From Dietzia cinnamea NBRC 102147 (GTDB taxonomy: Bacteria > Actinomycetota > Actinomycetes > Mycobacteriales > Mycobacteriaceae): a DNA stretch of 64,000 nt. How positions within the stretch are numbered: position 1 is the stretch's first letter; each line of letters begins with the position of its first letter. A model generated the notes under the pieces. The model ran no database searches. It saw only the letters and a program-made list of their open reading frames with translations, and was not told the DNA's origin. The translations under genes were made by a program, and so were the position numbers. Positions 37,833 through 45,560 of this stretch are shown here, piece after piece. Where the stretch lies: positions 1 through 64,000 of the forward strand of contig NZ_BCSW01000010.1 of the NCBI RefSeq assembly GCF_001571065.1, read 5' to 3'.

Positions 37833-38897
37833 GTGACCATCTCCAGCGCCAGCCCGCCACCGGCACCGCACCGCGGGACGCTCGCCTGGGCCATCGCCGT
37901 GCTCTTCGGCGTGACCGGCCTCGGCAGCGCGGCGGTCGCTGTCGCCCTGCCGGCGATCGCGAACGATCTCAACCTCACAGCTGGTCGTGCCGCTCTCGTC
38001 GTCAGCTGCTACTCGCTGGCCCTTGCGGTGGGCAGCGCGATCTTCGGACGCCTGGGCGACTTTTTCGGCATCCGGCTGCCCCTTCTCGTGGGCATATCGA
38101 TCATGGTCACCGCGGCCTGCGCGGGTGCGCTCGTCGATTCTCTACCCGCCCTCATCGCTACACGCACCCTGCAGGGACTGGGAGCTGCAGCCGTCCCGGC
38201 GCTGACCATCGCCGCAGTCCAAGCGCTATTCGCGGGCGACTCGAGAGCGCGCGCCATGGCGACGTACTCAGGCATCGGAGCGACCATCAACGCACTCGGT
38301 CCGGTGGCCGGGGCCCTGCTCGTCGACCCCTTCGGCTGGCGGCCGGTCGTCGCCATCCCGGCGCTCACCCTTCTCATCGTTCCTCTCGTGAGGCGCGACC
38401 TGCCGACAGATCGCCAGCAGGGCGCGACGCTGGACCCCGCCGGAGTCGCCCTCATCGGGGGCGCGGCTATCGGCGCCGTGATGTCCCTGCAGGCAGCGAC
38501 GCTGGGCCCGATCGTGGCGGCCGCAGGTGGCGCGCTCCTACTCGTCTGCGGACCCACCGCGGTCCTGCGTTCGCGCTGGCGGCCGCACGGGGTCGTGCCC
38601 GCCCGCCTCGTCAGCGACCGAATAGCCCGCCGGAGCCTGCTCACCGCGGTGAGCCTTCCAGCGGCGGCGAACCGGTGGTCCCTGAGGTGTAGAGCAGCAC
38701 TGCGGCGTCCTCGGACTGTGGCTGCTCGAGCCCGGTTGACGATGTGGAACGCCATGCTCCACGCCGACACCGACGTCACCGCCGAGGATCTGAGCAACCT
38801 GCGGTCGCCGAGGCGGTGGAGACGAAGTACCCGCTCCCCCGCTCGACCCACCCCGGTACGAGCTGCCGAGCCGCGCGCACGTGGGCGAGCAGGTTGA
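37833..38897 (+). pseudogene. MFS transporter (DHA2/EmrB-type), 3' end lost
   Basis: The first 270 or so residues are a normal 14-helix-type MFS drug/metabolite transporter N-terminus (VALPAIANDLNLTAGRAALVVSCYSLALAVGSAIFGRLGDFFG, LIATRTLQGLGAAAVPALTIAAVQALF, GPVAGALLVDPFGWR). Similarity stops around RRSLLTAVSLPAA (near 38660). After that the frame runs through unrelated DNA that carries a minus-strand AMP-ligase scrap and an SDR end. About half of the transporter is missing, so it is unlikely to work. GAGGA abuts the GTG used here as start. Confidence 0.75.
38664..38760 (-). pseudogene. Remnant of an AMP-dependent acyl-CoA synthetase gene
   Basis: On the minus strand one frame reads LEQPQSEDAAVLLYTSGTTGS (38730 down to about 38667), which is the P-loop of AMP-binding ligases. 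It is flanked by unrelated sequence and stops, so only about 30 codons survive. It marks a deletion between the truncated MFS and SDR genes. Confidence 0.7.
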
Positions 38898-39225
38898 CGT
38901 CCAGTGCGAGCTGCCATTGTTCGTCCGTGGCAGCCAGGCCGGAGCCGTCGCCGACCCCGGCGTTGGCGAAGAAGAGATCGACCGGGCCGTAGTGATTCTG
39001 CGCTGCGGTGATCATCTCGCTGATCGTCTCCTCGCGGGAGGCGTCCCCCGCGACCGCGATCGCGCCGAGACGCTCAGCGGTAGCGGTCAGCCGGTTCTCG
39101 TCGAGGTCGGAGACGACCACCCGCGCGCCGGCCTCGAGGAGCGCTTCCGCGAGGGCGGCACCGATGCCACCGGCAGCGCCGGTGACCACGGCCACCTTGT
39201 CGTGTACCTGCATCGGGACGCCCAT
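38776..39225 (-). pseudogene. Short-chain dehydrogenase, C-terminal half lost
   Basis: The open frame of 149 residues begins MGVPMQVHDKVAVVTGAAGGIGAALAEALLEAGARVVVSDLD and continues through FFANAGVGDGSGLAATDEQWQLALDVNLLAHVRAARQLVPGWVERGSGYFVSTASATAG. It then ends in CSDPRR. The catalytic YxxxK and the rest of the SDR fold are missing, so it is a truncated gene. Its ATG overlaps the stop of the preceding SDR remnant by one base (TGATG), which shows that the two were once coupled in an operon. Confidence 0.8.
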
Positions 39226-39949
39226 CAGTCGCACGGCCCGCCCGCAACGTAGAGAACCTGGCCCGTGGTGAAGCCGGCGCCCTCGCTCGCGAAGAAGGAG
39301 ACGGCATGCGCGATGTCGTGGGGCGTGCCCGTGCGACCGACGGCCGCCTGGTCGCGCGCCATATTCTTCAGGTCGTCGAACGAGATCCCGATGCGCTCGG
39401 CGGTTTCCGCGGTCATCTCGGTCTCGATGAATCCGGGGGCGATCGCGTTGGCGGTGACGCCGAACTTCCCGAGTTCGATGGCGAGGGTCTTGGTCAGACC
39501 TTGCATGCCGGCCTTCGCGGCAGAGTAGTTGACCTGGCCCCGGTTCCCCTGCGCCGATGTCGAGGAGAGGTTGACGATACGACCGAAGCGTTCCTGCGTC
39601 ATGTACGCCTGGCAGGCCTTGGTCATGAGAAAGGCACCGCGCAGGTGGACCGCCATGACGGAGTCCCAGTCCTCGACCGACATCCTGAAGATCAGGTTGT
39701 CGCGGATGATGCCGGCATTGTTGACCAGCACCGTGCCTCGACCTGGTCGGGATCCGACACGTCGGCGCCGACCGCGAGCGCCCGGCCCCCGTTGGCGACG
39801 ATGTCCTCGACGACGTCCGCACAGGTGGATTCGTCCAGGTCCAGTACTGCCACCGCCATTCCGTCGCCGGCCAGTCGCCGGGCGACGTCCGCGCCGATAC
39901 CCCGCGCGGCGCCGGTCACGACGGCGACACGCTGATGATCAGTGGTCAT
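39225..39949 (-). pseudogene. fabG: FabG-type short-chain dehydrogenase with internal deletion and frameshift
   Basis: The first 64 residues (MTTDHQRVAVVTGAARGIGADVARRLAGDG to DVSDPDQVEA) are one frame. The remainder (LVNNAGIIRDNLIFRMSVEDWDSVMAVHLRGAFLMTKA to EGAGFTTGQVLYVAGGPCD), with catalytic YSAAKAG, is another. The join is near 39735. Between DQVEA and LVNNAG a FabG has about 14 residues; here five bases remain, so about 37 bp were deleted. An assembly error is possible but unlikely to lose that much. Confidence 0.8.
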
Positions 39950-39995
39950 GTGAGCTCTCCTGTATCCGTATTTGCGATCTATCTCACACGTTAGT

Positions 39996-40009
39996 TGAAT
40001 CCGGTTTCA
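39996..40009. promoter_or_regulatory. Candidate operator, SDR/MaoC divergent promoter
   Basis: TGAATCCGGTTTCA fits TGAAYC-NN-GRTTCA except for one T. It is followed at once by GGTTCAAC, a further half-site. It lies between the minus-strand SDR remnant and the MaoC gene, 50 bp before the latter. Confidence 0.55.
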
Positions 40010-40058
40010 GGTTCAACTATGGTTGAAATCACAACGTTCATGACCCAAGGAGTTCCGC

Positions 40059-40529
40059 GTGACCCAGACCGCCCGACACCGCCCGACTTCTGTGCAGGAC
40101 CTGAAGGACCTCTCGGGCCGAGAGCTCGGCCCCACCGCGTGGCACACCGTTGACCAGTCCCGAATCGACGGATTCGCCGAGCTCACCGGCGACCATCAGT
40201 GGATCCACGTCGACCCCGCGCGAGCGGCGGACTCGCCGTTCGGCTCGACCATCGCGCACGGTCTCTACAGCCTGTCGCGCACGCCCGCCTTTCTCGAAGA
40301 GCTGATGGCCTTCGACGGGTTCGCCCACAGCCTCAACTACGGCTACGACAAGGTCCGCTTCATCCACCCACTGCCGGTGGACTCTCGGATCCGGATGCGC
40401 GCCACGTTGACCTCGGTCGAGGAGACAGCCCCGGGCGCGGTGAAAGTCGTCACCACGCTCACCGTCGAGGCCGACGGCATCGACAAGCCGATCCTGGTCG
40501 CCGAGTCGATCGGCCGCTTCACGGTCTGA
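40059..40529 (+). CDS. MaoC-like (R)-specific enoyl-CoA hydratase
   Basis: This is a 156-residue hotdog-fold hydratase. The hydratase-2 motif is complete: FAELTGDHQWIHVDPARAADSPFGSTIAHGLYSLS, with catalytic Asp and His. It continues with YGYDKVRFIHPLPVDSRIR. It would hydrate an enoyl-CoA from the ACAD reaction in the same locus. It is followed by a clear intrinsic terminator. Confidence 0.9.
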   Translation: MTQTARHRPTSVQDLKDLSGRELGPTAWHTVDQSRIDGFAELTGDHQWIHVDPARAADSPFGSTIAHGLYSLSRTPAFLEELMAFDGFAHSLNYGYDKVRFIHPLPVDSRIRMRATLTSVEETAPGAVKVVTTLTVEADGIDKPILVAESIGRFTV

Positions 40530-40545
40530 CCCGTAACTCGCACGA

Positions 40546-40582
40546 AAAGGGACCGCATCTGCAGTGCAGGTGCGGTCCCTTT
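40546..40582 (+). terminator. Intrinsic terminator after the MaoC gene
   Basis: AAAGGGACCGCA (40546-40557) pairs with TGCGGTCCCTTT (40571-40582), followed by CTGTTT. The arms also read as a terminator for the converging thioesterase gene, which ends at 40606. Confidence 0.85.
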
Positions 40583-40605
40583 CTGTTTCCCGGTCCGGGT
40601 TCGAC

Positions 40606-41109
40606 CTAGTGGCGCACGGCCATAGCCCCCGAGAGGGGGAGCTGCCACCCGAGACCTCGGTGGGCGGCTACCTGCTCATCGATCCGCTGCGCGACGCCGG
40701 CGGGGAAGGGCGCCGTCCGTCGCGCGGTGAGGTCGACGTGGCCCTCAATCATCTCGAGCGTGTTGGCGATCCGCCCGGTAGTACGGTTGACGATCACCGA
40801 GATGCCGTGAAACACCTTGTCCCCGCGGTCGAGCCACCGGACGTGGACCGAGATCTCCTCACCGATCCGCACTTCGTCGAAGAACTTGAGGTGCTGCTCC
40901 ATACTGAAGACCCCCATCCGCCGGCTGGCACGGTAGGCCTCGTCGATTCCCACTCGACGTAACTCCTCCTCAGCCCCTCGGATGTGGAAGCCGTAGAAGT
41001 GAGCGACGTTGACGTGGCCGTTGCCGTCCTCCCACTCGCCTCCGGCGACCGTACTGCACGCCGCCGGGATCTGGTCGACCTCCTCCACGGAGGGCAGGTT
41101 CTGTTTCAC
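40606..41109 (-). CDS. Acyl-CoA thioesterase (hotdog family)
   Basis: The 167-residue 4HBT-type hotdog protein has EWEDGNGHVNVAHFYGFHIRGAEEELRRVG (catalytic-region DGNGHVN) and VFSMEQHLKFFDEVRIGEEISVHVRWLDRGDKVFHGISVIVN. It would hydrolyse acyl-CoA to acid and CoA. The GTG start overlaps the stop of the quinone-oxidoreductase-like gene by four bases (GTGA), so it is the last gene of a three-gene operon. Confidence 0.82.
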   Translation of the reverse strand: MKQNLPSVEEVDQIPAACSTVAGGEWEDGNGHVNVAHFYGFHIRGAEEELRRVGIDEAYRASRRMGVFSMEQHLKFFDEVRIGEEISVHVRWLDRGDKVFHGISVIVNRTTGRIANTLEMIEGHVDLTARRTAPFPAGVAQRIDEQVAAHRGLGWQLPLSGAMAVRH

Positions 41110-42059
41110 GGCACCAGCACGACCTTGCCGGTGACCGAACGCCCCTCGAGGGAGCGCAGTGCAACGGAGGCGTCCTCTAGTGGATGAGTGGCGCCGACGA
41201 CGGGCCGCAGAGCCCCGCTTCTTAGGTGCGGCAGCATCGCCTCCCACTCCCTGCCGACATGGCCGGGGCGGGATAACGCGTAGGCACCCCATCCGACTCC
41301 CACGACGGAGACGTTGTTCAGCAGGAGCCGGTTGACCTTCACCTCGGGGATGGATCCGGCGGTGAAGCCGATGACGAGAAGACGGCCGTGCTCCCGCAGG
41401 GAGCGCAGCGAGTCGGTGAACCGTTCACCACCGACGGGATCGACGACGATGTCGACGCTCGCTTTGCCGACCGCCTCGAGGAAGCCGTCGGCCGGGACCA
41501 CCTCGTCCGCGCCCGCAGCGCGGGCAATCTCGCCCTTCTCCGGCGTGGAGACCACTCCGATGACCTTGCCCGCCCCGAACGCCTTCGCCATCTGGATGGC
41601 CGCGGTCCCGATCCCGCCCGCGGCGCCGTGGACGAGGACGGTCTCACCCTCGGCGAGGTGACCGCGCTCGACGAGGGCGAAGTAGACCGTCGCGTAGTTG
41701 AAGGTGAAGGATGCCGCCTCCTCGAAGCCGACCTCGTCCGGCAGTGCGAAGGTGAGGTCGGGGCGCGCCAGGGCCTGCTCCGCGAAGCCACCGAGCAGCG
41801 TCAGGGCCGCCACGCGGTCACCGACAGCCAGGCCGCTGCCCTCGGGCGCAGCGGTGACGACACCGGCGACCTCCGCCCCCGGGACGAAGGGGAGCTCGGG
41901 CTTGAGCTGGTACAGGCCTCGGGTCTGGAGCAACTCGGGGAAGGCGACCCCGGCCGCTTTGACCTCTATGGTCACGAGCTCGTTGTCGCGGAGGTCGGGG
42001 AGCTCGACGACCTCGACGGCGTCCGGGCCATCGAGAGAGGAGATGTGGATGGCGCGCAT
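41106..42059 (-). CDS. NADPH:quinone oxidoreductase-like medium-chain reductase
   Basis: The 317-residue zinc-free MDR protein has PFVPGAEVAGVVTAAPEGSGLAVGDRVAAL, LVHGAAGGIGTAAIQMAKAFGAGKVIGV (cofactor motif) and VVDPVGGERFTDSLRSL. It is close in type to quinone oxidoreductases and to enoyl reductases such as those of mycobacterial fatty-acid clusters. The ATG at 42059 comes two bases before the stop codon of the next MDR gene. The substrate is likely an enone or enoyl thioester of the pathway. Confidence 0.87.
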   Translation of the reverse strand: MRAIHISSLDGPDAVEVVELPDLRDNELVTIEVKAAGVAFPELLQTRGLYQLKPELPFVPGAEVAGVVTAAPEGSGLAVGDRVAALTLLGGFAEQALARPDLTFALPDEVGFEEAASFTFNYATVYFALVERGHLAEGETVLVHGAAGGIGTAAIQMAKAFGAGKVIGVVSTPEKGEIARAAGADEVVPADGFLEAVGKASVDIVVDPVGGERFTDSLRSLREHGRLLVIGFTAGSIPEVKVNRLLLNNVSVVGVGWGAYALSRPGHVGREWEAMLPHLRSGALRPVVGATHPLEDASVALRSLEGRSVTGKVVLVP

Positions 42060-42061
42060 GG

Positions 42062-43072
42062 TCAGCCCTTTCGGATTCTCAGCAGAAGCTTGCCGGTGTT
42101 GACCCCGTCGAAGAGGCCGAGCAGGGCGTCCGGGAAAGCAGGCACCCCGCCCTCGAGGATCGTTTCGGTCGCGACGAGGCGCCCCTCGGCGATGAGTTCC
42201 GAGATCTCGGCGACGGCCTCGGCGTAGCGGTCCGCGTAGTCGGACACGACGAACCCCTGCATCGTGGCGCGGAAGACCAGAAGGGACATGTACCGCCGCG
42301 GGCCGTCGGCGAGGGTCTCGTCGTTGTACGTCGACACAGCCCCGCACAGCACGACCCGGGCGCCGCGGCGCAGGTTGGCCAGTGCCGCGTCGAGGAGCTC
42401 GCCCCCGACGTTATCGAAGTAGATGTCGATTCCGTCGGGGGCGGCGTTGCGGACCTGGCGCAGGAGGTCGCCCTCCCGCCGGTCGATGACCTCGTCGAGT
42501 CCGAGCTCGCGGAGCCAGGACACCTTGTCCGGACCACCGGCGACGCCGATGACGCGGGCCCCTTTCGCCTTGGCCAGCTGCGCGACGGTGCTCCCGACCG
42601 CCCCGGCCGCCGCGGAGACCAGGACTGTGTCACCGGCCCGGAGTCGGCCGACGTCGTGGAGGCCGAAGTACGCGGTCATGCCGGGCATGCCGAGCGCGCC
42701 TAGCCAGGTGCCCATCGGGGCGATGTCGGTGTCGATACGGTCCACCCCCTTGCCGTCTGACAGCGCGTACTCGCACACGCCGAAACTGCCGGTGACCCGG
42801 TCGCCGACGGCGAAGTCCGGGTGCTCCGAGGCGATCACCTCGCCGGCGCCCAGTGCCCGCATGACGTCTCCGATCCCGACCGGGGGAATGTAGGACCGCA
42901 CGTCGTTCAGCCATCCGCGCATCGCCGGGTCGAGGGAGATCAGATCGACGCGTACGAGGATCTGACCGGGACCCGGGTCCGGGATTTCGGTGCTGGTGAG
43001 ATCCCAGGTACTGGAGTCTGGGCGGCCTTGCGGGCGGGCGGCGAGACGGATCTCCTGCGAGGTCCGGGACAT
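42062..43072 (-). CDS. NADP-dependent oxidoreductase (prostaglandin reductase/curcumin reductase-like MDR)
   Basis: The 336-residue medium-chain reductase without zinc ligands has SLDPAMRGWLNDVRSYIPPVGIGDVMRALGAGEV, TAYFGLHDVGRLRAGDTVLVSAAAGAVGSTVAQLAKAKGARVIGVAGG and YFDNVGGELLDAALANLRRGARVVLCG. Family members reduce 2-enones with NADPH. The ATG at 43072 is supported by AGGAG seven bases upstream. It is first in the operon and divergent from the SDR gene, with two operator-like palindromes between. Confidence 0.88.
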   Translation of the reverse strand: MSRTSQEIRLAARPQGRPDSSTWDLTSTEIPDPGPGQILVRVDLISLDPAMRGWLNDVRSYIPPVGIGDVMRALGAGEVIASEHPDFAVGDRVTGSFGVCEYALSDGKGVDRIDTDIAPMGTWLGALGMPGMTAYFGLHDVGRLRAGDTVLVSAAAGAVGSTVAQLAKAKGARVIGVAGGPDKVSWLRELGLDEVIDRREGDLLRQVRNAAPDGIDIYFDNVGGELLDAALANLRRGARVVLCGAVSTYNDETLADGPRRYMSLLVFRATMQGFVVSDYADRYAEAVAEISELIAEGRLVATETILEGGVPAFPDALLGLFDGVNTGKLLLRIRKG

Positions 43073-43123
43073 AGGTCGACTCCTGTGTTCGGTGCGGGGT
43101 TTGTTCGTCAGCCTCCCACAATC

Positions 43124-43158
43124 TGAATCTAGGTTCAACTAGTATGAATCGGGATTCA
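43124..43158. promoter_or_regulatory. Two candidate TetR operators in the MDR/SDR divergent promoter
   Basis: TGAATCTAGGTTCA (43124-43137) and the perfect palindrome TGAATCGGGATTCA (43145-43158) lie 21 bp apart, two helical turns on one DNA face. They match the copies at 37789 and 39996. Confidence 0.65.
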
Positions 43159-43202
43159 ATCGAATCTCGAGTCGACCCACTGCACCCGAACGAAGGACAA
43201 CA

Positions 43203-43988
43203 ATGGACATTCCCGCCCTCTTCTCTCTCGATGGACGCGTCGCCCTCGTCACCGGCGGGTCCCGCGGCATCGGCCGCATGATCGCCGAAGGCCTGCTCGC
43301 CCAGGGCGCGACCGTCTACATCACCGCGCGCAAGTCAGAGGCCTGCCTGACCACCGCCGACGAGCTGTCCGCGACCTACGGCGAGGGGCGGTGCGTCGCC
43401 CTGCCGTACGACATCTCCACGACCGCTGGCATCGCCGCCCTGCTCAACGCATTCCGCGAGAACGAGGACCATCTCGACATCCTCGTCAACAACGCCGGTG
43501 CAGCGTGGGGAGAGGCCTTCGACGACTTCCCCGAAAGCGGTTGGGACAAGGTGATGGACCTCAACGTCAAGGCGCCCTTCTTCCTCACCCAGGCCGCCAA
43601 GCAACTGCTGCTGGCAGGACGCGAGAGCACGGGCCACCTCGCCAAGGTCATCAACATCGCTTCGATCGACGGGCTCTCCCTCAACCCGATGGAGACGTAC
43701 TCCTACCACGCGAGCAAGGCCGGCATCGTCCACCTGACCAAGCGCATGGCGGTGCGCCTGGCTCCCGAGGGCATCATCGTCAGCGCGATCGCCCCTGGCG
43801 CATTCGCGTCCGCGATGAACAAGGGGGCCCGCGACCACGCCGAGGAGATCGCCGGCGAGATCCCCTCCGGCCGTATCGGCCGTCCCGAGGACATGGCGGC
43901 CGCGGCGATCTACCTGGCCTCGGACGCCGGCGACTACGTCGTCGGCAGCACTCTCGCCGTCGACGGCGGGGTCAACATCGCCCGCTGA
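43203..43988 (+). CDS. Short-chain dehydrogenase/reductase
   Basis: The 261-residue classical SDR has VTGGSRGIGRMIAEGL, VNNAGAAWGEAF, INIASIDG (Ser), YSYHASKAGIVHLTKRMA (Tyr and Lys) and the C-terminal SDAGDYVVGSTLAVDGGVNIAR. It begins with ATG 45 bp after the second palindrome. In this locus it would oxidise a 3-hydroxyacyl-CoA or an alcohol intermediate. It is the only intact SDR left in the cluster, which may now rely on it. Confidence 0.9.
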   Translation: MDIPALFSLDGRVALVTGGSRGIGRMIAEGLLAQGATVYITARKSEACLTTADELSATYGEGRCVALPYDISTTAGIAALLNAFRENEDHLDILVNNAGAAWGEAFDDFPESGWDKVMDLNVKAPFFLTQAAKQLLLAGRESTGHLAKVINIASIDGLSLNPMETYSYHASKAGIVHLTKRMAVRLAPEGIIVSAIAPGAFASAMNKGARDHAEEIAGEIPSGRIGRPEDMAAAAIYLASDAGDYVVGSTLAVDGGVNIAR

Positions 43989-44014
43989 CCGCGCGGAGTT
44001 GCGCGCTGGACGCC

Positions 44015-44701
44015 TCAGTCCGCGCGCAACTCCGGCGTCGTCAGGCCCAGGGCATTGGTCCACAACCGGGTCGCTGTTTCGACGAGTTCGTCGATGGACT
44101 CGACCACCGCGCCCCCGGTAAAGGATTCGAAGGCCAATCGGGCCACCATGCCGGACAGCGCCATCGCCGCCATCGAGGCGTCGACACCACGATCTGCCAG
44201 GCCCCGTTCCTGCAGATCCGCTATGGCACGCGCGTTACGCGTGACGAAGGCCATCGTGCGGGCGTTGCGCAGCTCGCGGAATCGGGGATTGAGCGCCGCC
44301 ACCTGCTGCAGGAGCACGTTCAGCTGGGCGTTGCGCCGATAGGCTTCGAAGTAGGCGCGGTTGCTGGCGGCGATGATCGCGACCGGGTCATCGCTCGCCT
44401 CGATACGGCCCGTCCCCGGATGGAGCATGTCGCTTTGCGCTTGGTACAGGACAGCAGCAAGAACCTCGTCCTTGCTGTCGAACCACGTGTAGAAGCTGCC
44501 AATCGAACATTTGGCCTCGGCGGCAATGTCTACGAGCCGGGAATCAACGTAACCATCGCGCTCGAACACCGTGCGCGCGGCCGCGATCAGAGCGTCACGG
44601 GTGCGCCGGCCACGCTCCGTCTGCGGCTGCGGCTGGGCACCCAGCCGTGCAGCATCGACGAGGTCGGGGGCCGCCGTGCTGTTATCGCGGTCGCTGGACA
44701 T
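44015..44701 (-). CDS. TetR-family transcriptional regulator
   Basis: The 228-residue regulator has the N-terminal HTH RRTRDALIAAARTVFERDGYVDSRLVDIAAEAKCSIGSFYTWFDSKDEVLAAVLY (about 33-87), with a helical ligand domain after it. It converges on the SDR gene 26 bp away. The palindrome TGAAYC-NN-GRTTCA at three promoters of the locus is the natural candidate for its binding site. Its own promoter lacks a clear copy. It probably senses an acyl-CoA or acid of the pathway. Confidence 0.87.
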   Translation of the reverse strand: MSSDRDNSTAAPDLVDAARLGAQPQPQTERGRRTRDALIAAARTVFERDGYVDSRLVDIAAEAKCSIGSFYTWFDSKDEVLAAVLYQAQSDMLHPGTGRIEASDDPVAIIAASNRAYFEAYRRNAQLNVLLQQVAALNPRFRELRNARTMAFVTRNARAIADLQERGLADRGVDASMAAMALSGMVARLAFESFTGGAVVESIDELVETATRLWTNALGLTTPELRAD

Positions 44702-44997
44702 ACCGGTTATGCTAGCGGCCGCTTATCCGGGAGCGACAATGGTGAAACCGCCAGGGCTTGTGTACTACATGGCGTAGCCAGGTCGGTATGGCGCAGAGGT
44801 GACGCCGGGGCGGCAGGTGGTCGGAGCTCGTCATGGCGGGTAGCGAGGGCTCGCCATTGCGTGGCCAGGCTTCGGCGAGCACCGCGCCGTCGTTGCGTTA
44901 GCCTCCGGTGGTTGCGCCCGGTGCGAAACGGGTGTCGAACATGCAGGTCAGTACCCACTTGTCGACGCGCACCATGTTGGTATGCGAGCGGCCGCGA
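44702..44997. other. Intergenic region with a flanking 15-bp direct repeat
   Basis: No supportable gene. TATGCTAGCGGCCGC (44708-44722) and TATGCGAGCGGCCGC (44981-44995) are a direct repeat with one mismatch. They frame about 258 bp that resembles neither neighbour. It may be a scar of an inserted or deleted segment. Confidence 0.5.
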
Positions 44998-45381
44998 TTA
45001 GCTCATGTTCTCCGGGGTCCAGTAGGCGCGCATCGAGGCGACCTTGCCCTGGTCGTTGTGCACCATGAGGTCCCACACGTTGATGGTCGCCTTGGAGCCG
45101 CCGTCGAAGTGGGTGGTGATCTCGAAGTTGAACAGCAGGTCGTTGCCGCACACGCGGGTCTCGAGGACCTTCGCCTCGATCTTCAGCGCGGTGACGGTGG
45201 AGTAGAAGGCGCGGATCGCGTCCGCACCCTCGTGCACGGTGCCGCCGCCGACGGGGTCCTCGACGGTGGCGTCGTCGGCGTAGAGGGCCATGACGGCCTC
45301 GAGGTCGCCGGCGACGAGCGCGTCGACGTAGGACTGCGCGGTGGCGCGGATCTGCTCGGGTGCTGTGACTGCGGCGCTCAT
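44998..45381 (-). CDS. Ketosteroid delta-5-isomerase (KSI)
   Basis: The 127-residue NTF2-fold protein closely follows classical ketosteroid isomerase: YVDALVAGDLEAVMALYADDATVEDPVGGG, HEGADAIRAFY, and INVWDLMVHNDQGKVASMRAYW. The catalytic set can be read as Tyr18, Asp42 (general base) and Asp104. It would isomerise 5-ene-3-ketosteroids to 4-ene-3-ketosteroids. The ATG at 45381 is chosen to match the family start. A KstR-type box lies 42 bp upstream, so it is probably part of the cholesterol/steroid regulon. Confidence 0.88.
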   Translation of the reverse strand: MSAAVTAPEQIRATAQSYVDALVAGDLEAVMALYADDATVEDPVGGGTVHEGADAIRAFYSTVTALKIEAKVLETRVCGNDLLFNFEITTHFDGGSKATINVWDLMVHNDQGKVASMRAYWTPENMS

Positions 45382-45422
45382 GGTGGGTGGCCTTTCGGTA
45401 CGACGACGAGGTGACCCGAGCC

Positions 45423-45436
45423 TAGAACGTGTTCTC
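45423..45436. promoter_or_regulatory. KstR-type operator upstream of the KSI gene
   Basis: TAGAACGTGTTCTC fits the steroid-regulon box TNNAACNNGTTNNA in all but the last base. The position just upstream of a ketosteroid isomerase gene makes it credible. Confidence 0.65.
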
Positions 45437-45560
45437 GCACTGCGGCCGCGCACCGGCGTATTTCCCGGTGGGCCCTCCTTCGGTGGCGCCTCTCCCGCCC
45501 CAGCCCTACCCTCCTCTCACCACTGTCACAGGGCCGGCGGGCCCGGGGAGCGGGGTACGC

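Noticed and set aside
37833-38897. Full-length MFS gene of 354 residues
   Set aside because: The last 80 residues are Arg-rich translation of unrelated DNA that contains minus-strand gene remnants, so the open length is misleading.
44707-44958. Minus-strand 83-codon open frame between TetR and KSI genes
   Set aside because: No recognisable family, no ribosome-binding site and unusual composition; treated as non-coding.
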